Shown here in pieces: positions 7,071-11,753 of a DNA stretch of 14,215 bases. How positions within the stretch are numbered: position 1 is the stretch's first letter; each line of letters starts with the position of its first letter. The notes below the pieces were generated by a model that saw nothing but the letters and a program-made list of their open reading frames with translations, did no database searches and was not told the origin of the DNA. The translations under genes and the position numbers were made by a program. Source of the DNA: JAHIGH01 sp964564035 (GTDB lineage: Bacteria; Patescibacteriota; Microgenomatia; Levybacterales; UBA12049); contig CAZLZN010000029.1 in assembly GCA_964564035.1 (NCBI GenBank), positions 1 to 14,215 of the forward strand, read 5' to 3'.

Positions 7071-7121
7071 GCTAGATTTCTCGCTACCTGCCTGAACACC
7101 AGGCAGGCGCTCGAAATGACT
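7071..7121. repeat. Right hairpin repeat of the GIY-YIG cassette
   Basis: GCTAGATTTCTC ... TCGAAATGACT in inverted orientation to 6701-6739. Its loop is occupied by a second palindrome, CCTGCCTG-AACAC-CAGGCAGG (7087-7107). A related CCTGCC...GGCAGG hairpin recurs upstream of recR at 9574-9590. Confidence 0.65.
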
Positions 7122-7216
7122 ATGCTAGAAAGTTATACGACACTTTAAGCTTAAGAGAAGAATCATACATTTCCGATTATATAAAAATAAACGGAAAAAA
7201 GTTTGCGTTACTTATT
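7122..7216. other. Spacer between the GIY-YIG cassette and the phosphatidyltransferase
   Basis: No gene is supported. A weak hairpin TTTCCG (7170-7175) / CGGAAA (7192-7197) lies just past the minus-strand phosphatidyltransferase stop but has no T-run on that strand. A plus-strand frame stays open to a TAA at 7226 but has no convincing start and overlaps the neighbouring gene. Confidence 0.35.
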
Positions 7217-7819
7217 TTATTTATTTAATTTGATAGCGGAGTAGACGCGCTGGATAGCGGTGATGTTGGCGAGTATTGCGATGAGCGCCAGGACGTATGT
7301 CATATAGACGAAATCGGGATAAATGATGCCGAGAATCAGCGCGATGAAGATGAGAAAGAGCCTTTCGCCTCTCGACATAAGTCCGCCTTTGAGCTCTTGA
7401 TTTACGAGGTCTTTCTCTTTGGCGGCGGCTTTGGCATATGTGGTTACAAGAGCTCCAAACATAGATAAAAAGACCCACACCGATCCGGGCAAGAGTATAT
7501 TGGGTAAACTTAAAAACAGTAGACCAAAATAAATAAACCCCTCCACATATCTATCAATTATTGTATCCAGGTAAGCCCCTACCCTGCTAACAGTTTTAGT
7601 TTTTCTGGCGACTGCTCCGTCTACCAAGTCTAAAATTGCTGAAATAAAGAACAGAATGGCCGCCCACAGCAGATCCGTTTTAATTAAAAAATACAAACCT
7701 GAAAAAGCTATAGTACCTGATATTAAGGTTATCTGATTTGCGGTTAATGGAATTCCAGAAAAGCTATTAGCCAAAAACTTTTCAAAATTTATAAATAAAT
7801 GTCTTTTTGTATCGATCAT
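7217..7819 (-). CDS. CDP-alcohol phosphatidyltransferase (possible inositol-phosphate lipid synthase)
   Basis: Integral membrane enzyme that moves a phosphatidyl-type group from a CDP-lipid to an alcohol. The complete family motif D-x2-D-G-x2-A-R-x8-G-x3-D-x3-D is present at residues 64-89 (D64, D67, G68, A71, R72, G81, D85, D89). Hydrophobic segments at about 27-46, 50-66, 92-118, 150-167 and 172-187 fit the usual six-helix fold; length 200 aa is normal. The segment GGLMSRGERLFLI (about 145-157) resembles the xRxER region seen in phosphatidylinositol-phosphate and archaetidylinositol-phosphate synthases. With ino1 next door, an inositol-phosphate acceptor is the best guess; phosphatidylglycerophosphate synthase is the main alternative. 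A TATAAT box (7841-7836) gives a leader of about 10 nt, with no Shine-Dalgarno. Confidence 0.85.
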   Translation of the reverse strand: MIDTKRHLFINFEKFLANSFSGIPLTANQITLISGTIAFSGLYFLIKTDLLWAAILFFISAILDLVDGAVARKTKTVSRVGAYLDTIIDRYVEGFIYFGLLFLSLPNILLPGSVWVFLSMFGALVTTYAKAAAKEKDLVNQELKGGLMSRGERLFLIFIALILGIIYPDFVYMTYVLALIAILANITAIQRVYSAIKLNK

Positions 7820-7835
7820 GTTTTTGCTCGGTTTA

Positions 7836-7841
7836 ATTATA
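7836..7841 (-). promoter_or_regulatory. -10 box of the CDP-alcohol phosphatidyltransferase
   Basis: Perfect TATAAT on the minus strand, with predicted start about 10 nt before the ATG. No recognisable -35 at 16-18 bases. Confidence 0.35.
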
Positions 7842-7915
7842 ATATATTTTTAATTATGTTATCTGGACAAATTAAAATTATGGTTAAATTAATAATTTAA
7901 TTACAATTGTGTTAT

Positions 7916-8479
7916 TTATCCCGCGCCGGGGCGACGCTCGGCTGCCGTTCTTTTTTGGACAACTGCCAGGTCTTCTTTTTTCTTTGCTTCTTCCTGTTTC
8001 TCTTCCTGCTTTTTTTGTTTCTTCTGCTCTTCTTCCTCCAATATCTGGTAATAAATCGGCTTTTTTTCTTTTTGCTGTTCCTCGGAGGGTTTTTGGGGCT
8101 CGAGAATATCCGCAACCTGCATCTGATGCAATCTGTTCCGCAGGCTTTCGAGCTTTTGAATGTCATCATCGGATTTACCGAGGGCTTTGTATTTTTGCTG
8201 CCTGTTAGCCCGCGCCTGCTGGATAATGGGATTTCGGATGTTTTGTTTGCCTTTTGTGTCGGCTGTTGCCTTACCTTGTGCCTGGTTTGGATCTTCAATG
8301 CCTTGATCTCCGTTTTGATCAGGATTTTTGTCCGCCACACCGTAGAACTGATTTTGCAGATCAGTCGAAAACTTGGCCTGATCAGCAGCGGATTTCGCTA
8401 CCGGCTTCACAACTTTGCCCGCGCCGGACAGCACGCCCTCTATGCCTTCGTTGTTTGAATTGTTAAAAAAATTAACCAC
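7916..8479 (-). CDS. Hypothetical low-complexity, charged protein, 187 aa
   Basis: No family recognised. The first 45 residues are Asn/Gly/Ala-rich with SGAGKVVKPVAKSAADQAK, the middle (50-80) is Asp/Gln-rich and probably disordered, and a helical segment follows (about 100-125: DDDIQKLESLRNRLHQMQ). The C-terminal third is a long Glu/Lys/Gln helix (about 145-175, EEEEQKKQKKQEEKQEEAKK), likely coiled-coil or single alpha-helix. It ends in the GC-rich RRPGAG. No signal peptide or membrane segment. It starts with GTG (complement of CAC at 8477-8479); no Shine-Dalgarno. It is kept because the opposite-strand frames at the same place are hydrophobic shadows of the Lys/Glu tract. Possibly a CPR-lineage structural or nucleoid-associated protein, but nothing in the sequence proves this. 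Confidence 0.7.
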   Translation of the reverse strand: MVNFFNNSNNEGIEGVLSGAGKVVKPVAKSAADQAKFSTDLQNQFYGVADKNPDQNGDQGIEDPNQAQGKATADTKGKQNIRNPIIQQARANRQQKYKALGKSDDDIQKLESLRNRLHQMQVADILEPQKPSEEQQKEKKPIYYQILEEEEQKKQKKQEEKQEEAKKKEDLAVVQKRTAAERRPGAG

Positions 8480-8536
8480 AATAAAATTTAGAATTTATAA
8501 TTCAGAATTCAGATTTAAATTTAGAATCTAGAATTC
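8480..8536. repeat. GAATTC-type AT-rich spacer repeat, left of the four-helix-bundle gene
   Basis: Short overlapping palindromic words (TTCAGAATTCAGA, TTTAGAATCTAGAATTCT) fill the gap and run into the last codons of the four-helix-bundle gene. Similar words recur at 8905-8947, 9600-9630 and 9680-9715, indicating a locally repeated spacer type. Confidence 0.5.
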
Positions 8537-8907
8537 TGCTTGGTATTTAGTATGATCGAAGAGACTAGCTTTTTCAACTCCGAACATTCTTTAATTAGAC
8601 TTTCCGCGTTATCTTTGTTGTCATTGTTAACTTCTTTGACAATTGATAGCCAATACAAAGTTTCCGATGCGGATTTTAATGCAATTTGGAAATAATTGAT
8701 AAATTCTTTTTTAGAAGTGCTATTTCCACCTTCAACAACATTGGCTCCTATTGATGTAGCGGATCTGACTAATTGGTCTATAATCGGCCAATTAATTCTC
8801 TTATTCCTGAGATTTTCAGAGAATTTTAGTATATTAATTGAGAAATTATAGCATCGTTTTTTGAATTCTTGTTTAAAACTCGATTTGCTTTTGTATTCTG
8901 AATTCAT
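8521..8907 (-). CDS. Four-helix-bundle protein (23S rRNA intervening-sequence / S23 family)
   Basis: The diagnostic core is clear: NWPIIDQLVRSATSIGANVVEG (39-60), then S.SKKEFINYFQIALKSASETLYWL (64-87), and a C-terminal helix ECSELKKLVSSIILN. Length 128 aa is normal. Relatives form a small all-helical pentameric bundle and were first found encoded inside 23S rRNA intervening sequences; their biochemical role is not settled. Here it stands alone, flanked on both sides by GAATTC-type repeats that supply its N-terminal MNSEYKSK and C-terminal KQNSRF codons. This suggests it travels together with these repeats (inference). No Shine-Dalgarno. Confidence 0.9.
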   Translation of the reverse strand: MNSEYKSKSSFKQEFKKRCYNFSINILKFSENLRNKRINWPIIDQLVRSATSIGANVVEGGNSTSKKEFINYFQIALKSASETLYWLSIVKEVNNDNKDNAESLIKECSELKKLVSSIILNTKQNSRF

Positions 8908-8947
8908 AACTAAATTCTGAATTTTGAACTGTAAATTCTAAATTCTA
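8905..8947. repeat. GAATTC-type spacer repeat between recR and the four-helix-bundle gene
   Basis: Words TTCTGAATTTTGAA and AAATTCTAAATTCTAA match the spacer on the other side of the four-helix-bundle gene. It overlaps the recR stop codon region. Confidence 0.5.
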
Positions 8948-9553
8948 ATACTCTCTCCTGCCTTCCATTGCCCTGGTCAATGTCATGGGGTCGGCGTATT
9001 CGAGATCCGCGCCTGTTGGCAAACCCCTGCCTATTCTGGTTATTTTTAGATTTTCGTTTTTAGTTTTTAGTTGTTTTGCGATATACATCGCGGTTGCCTC
9101 ACCTTCCATAGTCGGATTGGTGGACAGTATTACCTCTGTAATTGGCAAGTCGTAGTTCGTGATTCGCCTGACCAACTCCCCGATCCGTATCTCCTCGGGA
9201 CCGATGTTGTTCAGCGGATCGATCTTACCATGCAAAACATGATACACGCCTTTGTAAATTCCACTGCGTTCAAGCGCGAGGATATCGAGCGGCTGTTCGA
9301 CGACGCATATAATTGATTTATCACGCTTTATGTCCGTGCAAATGTCGCAGGGATTGTCTTCACCAACGCTGAAACAAATTGAGCAAGTAATTGTATTTTT
9401 GCGAAGCTGAGAGAGCGAAGCGGCGAAACGGTCAAGTTCTGTTTGGGGTACGTGAAGTAAATAAAAAGTCAGTCTTTGCGCGGTTTTCGGACCGATACCG
9501 GGGAGTCTTTCGAAGCTCTCAATTAAATTTTGGACTGCTTTGGGTATTTTCAT
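8945..9553 (-). CDS. recR: Recombination mediator RecR
   Basis: RecR works with RecF/RecO to load RecA on SSB-coated gaps. Helix-hairpin-helix LPGIGPKTAQRLTFYLL (17-33), four-cysteine zinc finger C57, C60, C69, C72, Toprim domain with ICVVEQPLD (82-90, E86) and STNPTMEGEATA (144-155), and the conserved C-terminal GRGLPTGADLEYADPMTL (175-192). Length 202 aa matches the family. In many genomes recR directly follows dnaX-ybaB; here prs and mazEF separate them. The stretch QLKTKNENLKIT (161-172), where PLGVKV is usual, is encoded by a CTAAAAAC-like tract similar to the AT-rich spacers. No Shine-Dalgarno before the ATG. Confidence 0.97.
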   Translation of the reverse strand: MKIPKAVQNLIESFERLPGIGPKTAQRLTFYLLHVPQTELDRFAASLSQLRKNTITCSICFSVGEDNPCDICTDIKRDKSIICVVEQPLDILALERSGIYKGVYHVLHGKIDPLNNIGPEEIRIGELVRRITNYDLPITEVILSTNPTMEGEATAMYIAKQLKTKNENLKITRIGRGLPTGADLEYADPMTLTRAMEGRREY

Positions 9554-9699
9554 ATAAATTTAGAAATGAGAATCCTGCCTGAGCGGCAGGCAAGGTCACA
9601 ATTCAGAATTAAATTCAGAGTCCAGAATTATTTTTGTAATTAATTTATTGTAGAAATTATGTTCTTTATCTATAAGTTTGGAATTCTGAATTATTTTTC
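9554..9699. repeat. Repeat-filled spacer between prs and recR
   Basis: Contains a hairpin CCTGCC-TGAGC-GGCAGG (9574-9590), kin to the one in the GIY-YIG cassette, and several GAATTC-type words (CAATTCAGAATTAAATTCAG at 9599-9618; GGAATTCTGAATTATTT at 9680-9696). No gene seen. The hairpin could reduce read-through into recR. Confidence 0.5.
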
Positions 9700-10608
9700 T
9701 TATATTGAATTCTCTTTGAATTCTTCCGCAATCGTTTCCGCAACGGATAGCACAGTAAGCTTGGGGAAATAACTGCTCAGCGGGATGTAAACGGTATCGG
9801 TTACATAAACATCGCTGATGAAGGACTCCTGAAGGAACCGCGGCGCCTGGTCGCTGAAAACAGGATGTGTCGCAAAAACGCCTATATCCTCGACTCCGTT
9901 TTCATGAAGCAGTTCCGCTGCCTTGATCATGGTACTACCGGATGAGATCATGTCATCGACCATGATCGCGCGCTTCCCTAACTTACCATCTATTCCGAGG
10001 GCCTGCACTCGGCCTGTCGCGAGATCGCGCTGTTTTTCGATCGAGGCTATCGGCATATTGCCCAAGAGCTCGGAGAGCATTTTGACACGCCTGATGCCTC
10101 CTTTGTCGGGGGACACCAGAACTGTATCCGGATTTTTCCAGCCGCGCCTCTCGATTTCTTTGGCAAACAGTGGAAGAGCCGACAAGTGGGTTACGGGAAT
10201 TTTGAAGACCTCAGGGATCTTGATAGAGTGCAGGTCGAAGGCAATCAATTTGTTTATTCCGACAGCTTCGAGAGTTTTGACTATAACTTCGAGAGAGACA
10301 GATTCTCCGTCTCTGAAAATATGATCTTGTCTTTGGTAGCCCAAGTACGGCACGACAGCTGTCGCTGAACTGGCCCCGCTTCTTTTGACGGCATCAGCGA
10401 TAAAGAAAAGCTCCATGTAGTTCTGATCGGCAGGAGTTGATGTCGGCTGGATAATTACAGCCTTCTCACCGACAATCTCCTCCTCTACCCTTACTCTTCT
10501 TTCGCCGTCAGGAAATATAAAAATTTCGAGCGGTGAAATTTTCGTATTAAGCTCTCTGGCGATTTTTTTTGCCAAAGGCTTATTTGAACTGCCGCTAAAT
10601 ATCTTCAT
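9700..10608 (-). CDS. prs: Ribose-phosphate pyrophosphokinase (PRPP synthetase)
   Basis: Makes PRPP from ribose-5-phosphate and ATP, feeding nucleotide, His/Trp and other pathways. Visible: FPDGERRVR (32-40), ATP-binding PYLGYQRQD (87-95), FDLHS with catalytic-loop His (124-128), SPDKGGIRR (166-174) with the conserved Lys, and PRPP-binding loop IMVDDMISSGSTM (215-227). Length 302 aa is slightly short of the ~315 norm but both PRTase-like domains are complete. HIFRDGESVS after RQD is more like archaeal/CPR versions than E. coli. The ATG is preceded by TATCAT placed so that transcription would start on the A of ATG. Its product is the probable ligand of the winged-helix/PRTase protein at 3369-4337. 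Confidence 0.96.
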   Translation of the reverse strand: MKIFSGSSNKPLAKKIARELNTKISPLEIFIFPDGERRVRVEEEIVGEKAVIIQPTSTPADQNYMELFFIADAVKRSGASSATAVVPYLGYQRQDHIFRDGESVSLEVIVKTLEAVGINKLIAFDLHSIKIPEVFKIPVTHLSALPLFAKEIERRGWKNPDTVLVSPDKGGIRRVKMLSELLGNMPIASIEKQRDLATGRVQALGIDGKLGKRAIMVDDMISSGSTMIKAAELLHENGVEDIGVFATHPVFSDQAPRFLQESFISDVYVTDTVYIPLSSYFPKLTVLSVAETIAEEFKENSI

Positions 10609-10614
10609 GTGATA

Positions 10615-10644
10615 ATGATACTATGAATATAACTAAAATTACAA
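10615..10644 (-). promoter_or_regulatory. prs promoter, leaderless
   Basis: Minus strand: TTGTAA (10644-10639), 18-base spacer, TATCAT (10620-10615, 5/6). Six bases later is the prs ATG, so the predicted mRNA has a 0-nt leader. The -35 hexamer is identical to that of cysS. Confidence 0.55.
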
Positions 10645-10652
10645 ATTTTGTT

Positions 10653-10997
10653 TTAGTTTGATTTTATATTTTTAAATAATTTTCTTAACTGCGCAAGCGC
10701 GAAATTCACTTTTTTGCCTGACAACCGTCCTGCTTTTTTATGAACCACAGAAATATCCGCAGTAAAAAGCTTATCAGGGCGAATGTAACTATCTAAAGGC
10801 AAAAAACCATGTATAAAATCAGAGCTTGTAATTTTTATTGCTGTTTTGCTTGAATAAGACTTAGATGTGATTTGGCAAAGAATTAAATTTCCAAACTCAA
10901 CATCTGCCAATACAAGAGCTGGTCTCCTTTTTTGACCTTTTAAATTGGAATACGGGAATCCTACTGATACTATATCACCTGTTATAAATTTTTCCAT
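10653..10997 (-). CDS. mazF: MazF/PemK-family toxin (mRNA endoribonuclease)
   Basis: MazF toxins are small SH3-like barrels that cut mRNA at short motifs. Family hallmarks: GDIVSVGFPYSNLKGQKRRPALVLAD (7-32) with the conserved Arg-Pro, CQITSK (41-46) supplying the catalytic Ser/Thr region, and the beta-rich DSYIRPDKLFTADISVV (68-84) before the last helix. Length 114 aa is normal. Its start overlaps the end of the antitoxin gene by 16 bases, indicating translational coupling typical of toxin-antitoxin pairs. The cut site cannot be predicted from sequence. Confidence 0.92.
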   Translation of the reverse strand: MEKFITGDIVSVGFPYSNLKGQKRRPALVLADVEFGNLILCQITSKSYSSKTAIKITSSDFIHGFLPLDSYIRPDKLFTADISVVHKKAGRLSGKKVNFALAQLRKLFKNIKSN

Positions 10998-11215
10998 GCC
11001 TCATCTTCCTCCGGCCGATTCCAGTCTACAGCCAAAGCATTTTCGGAAAGAATCATTGTTTCATTTACTTTTAATTCGCGCTTAATCGGCACGATTCTGA
11101 TCTCTCCCTTTTTAACAATTAGGTCTACATCTTTTCCAAGCCCGCTTTCTTCAAGTACAAGTTTAGGGATGCGTATGCCTTTTGAATTACCGATCGAAAT
11201 TATACTGGTTTTCAT
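10982..11215 (-). CDS. mazE: MazE/AbrB-type antitoxin
   Basis: SpoVT-AbrB swapped-hairpin DNA-binding domain at residues 1-46 (SIISIGNSKGIRIPKLVLEESGL ... VDLIVKKGEIRIVP), then an acidic C-terminal tail (DWNRPEEDEAWKNL) of the sort that wraps MazF. 77 aa is a usual length. It neutralises the toxin and represses its own promoter. The promoter has consensus boxes and two copies of GTAATTAC over the -10, directly before the ATG. The predicted leader is 3 nt with no Shine-Dalgarno. Confidence 0.92.
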   Translation of the reverse strand: MKTSIISIGNSKGIRIPKLVLEESGLGKDVDLIVKKGEIRIVPIKRELKVNETMILSENALAVDWNRPEEDEAWKNL

Positions 11216-11216
11216 A

Positions 11217-11235
11217 GTAATTACATTGTAATTAC
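11217..11235. promoter_or_regulatory. mazEF operator candidate
   Basis: GTAATTAC-ATT-GTAATTAC: two copies of a self-complementary octamer, 11 bases apart centre to centre, so the whole site is also a palindrome. It covers the -10 box and the predicted start, matching the autorepression expected of MazE/MazEF complexes. Confidence 0.65.
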
Positions 11236-11253
11236 GTTAATCCGGTTTGTCAA
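11225..11253 (-). promoter_or_regulatory. mazEF promoter, near-leaderless
   Basis: Minus strand: perfect TTGACA (11253-11248), 17-base spacer, TACAAT (11230-11225, 5/6). The predicted +1 is at 11218, three bases before the mazE ATG. Confidence 0.7.
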
Positions 11254-11293
11254 TGCAGATAATTTAAGGCCTTATATACTTAAGGTGAGGCGG

Positions 11294-11348
11294 GCTAAAA
11301 ATGTAAGAAGTAATAACCAAGTACTTTTTTGTCTTGGGTAAATTACTT
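11294..11348 (-). terminator. Putative terminator of the dnaX-ybaB unit
   Basis: Stem AAGTAAT (11308-11314) / ATTACTT (11342-11348) continued by CCAAG (11317-11321) / CTTGG (11333-11337), 20 bases past the ybaB stop. On the minus strand it is followed by CTTACATTTTTA; on the plus strand by TTTTTT. It may act in both directions. The U-tract on the ybaB strand is interrupted, so strength is uncertain. Confidence 0.45.
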
Positions 11349-11367
11349 TTTTAAAACTCTAATTATT

Positions 11368-11664
11368 TTATTTTCCTCCTCCAAGGAGAGAACCGAGGCC
11401 GCCCATGCCGCCTGTCATCGACTGTAACTCCTTCGCGGCGACTTCCTGTGATTTCTTCACAGCTTCATTTACTGCATCTTTTATGTCGTTATCGGATTTG
11501 CCGTTACTTTTGATCTCGAGGATCTTTTGATCACCGCTGATCCTGACGTAAACGCCATGTTTATTGACATCGACGACTTTTTGCTGAAGCTGGCGCTGGA
11601 TAGCCATCGCCTGATCGCGCATCTTTTTTAGTTCGCCTATTTGTCCGAATGGATTAAAAGCCAT
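11368..11664 (-). CDS. ybaB: YbaB/EbfC nucleoid-associated protein
   Basis: Small DNA-binding nucleoid-associated protein, dimeric in known members, usually encoded between dnaX and recR. 98 aa, with an N-terminal helical arm (GELKKMRDQAMAIQRQLQQK, 10-29), the beta core (VDVNKHGVYVRISGDQKILEIKSN) and a long C-terminal helix (NDIKDAVNEAVKKSQEVAAKELQSMTGGM). It ends in a flexible Gly-rich tail. It lies 82 bases downstream of dnaX and has one of only two strong Shine-Dalgarno sites in the window, consistent with being an internal operon gene. Confidence 0.93.
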   Translation of the reverse strand: MAFNPFGQIGELKKMRDQAMAIQRQLQQKVVDVNKHGVYVRISGDQKILEIKSNGKSDNDIKDAVNEAVKKSQEVAAKELQSMTGGMGGLGSLLGGGK

Positions 11665-11667
11665 AAA

Positions 11668-11677
11668 ATCACCTCCT
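11668..11677 (-). promoter_or_regulatory. Strong Shine-Dalgarno of ybaB
   Basis: AGGAGGTGAT on the minus strand, a near-perfect complement of the 16S rRNA 3' end, 7 bases from the ATG. It fixes the ybaB start and shows that the organism does use SD pairing, unlike most genes here. Confidence 0.85.
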
Positions 11678-11680
11678 CTT

Positions 11681-11753
11681 TTTAGGGTTTAGGTGTTAGA
11701 GTTTAGGGCTTAGTTTAAATAACTAATAAATGCTATAACCTAAAACCTAACCC
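11681..11753. repeat. TTTAGGG-like inverted repeat between dnaX and ybaB
   Basis: The left arm (TTTAGGGTTTAGGTGTTAG, 11681-11699, with a partial second unit to 11713) faces a right arm of CCTAAAACCTAACCC (11739-11753). The right arm includes the dnaX TAG stop and last codons. Telomere-like in wording but only a short interspersed palindromic spacer, comparable in position to the other AT-rich repeats. Confidence 0.55.

Larger units (their letters stand above)
6701..7121. mobile_element. GIY-YIG cassette bracketed by inverted repeat elements
   Basis: A 421-base unit with matching ends: AGTCATTTCGA at 6701-6711 and its complement TCGAAATGACT at 7111-7121. Inner borders also match: GAGAAATCTAGC at 6728-6739 and GCTAGATTTCTC at 7071-7082. 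Each end is itself a hairpin element (left 6701-6739; right 7071-7121, whose centre is a perfect CCTGCCTG-AACAC-CAGGCAGG). They face each other in inverted orientation around one small GIY-YIG gene. The inverted borders are directly visible; mobility is inference. Confidence 0.55.

Noticed and set aside
7076..7228. Open plus-strand frame downstream of the GIY-YIG cassette, ending in a hydrophobic tail
   Set aside because: No convincing start codon (its 5' part is repeat sequence), it overlaps the phosphatidyltransferase C-terminus, and about 50 codons can stay open by chance; a gene remnant is possible but not supported.
7907..8458. Long plus-strand frames rich in Phe/Leu opposite the charged hypothetical
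   Set aside because: They are the complement of Lys/Glu/Gln codons (CTT/TTC/CTG runs), a common artefact; the minus-strand protein is the more plausible product.
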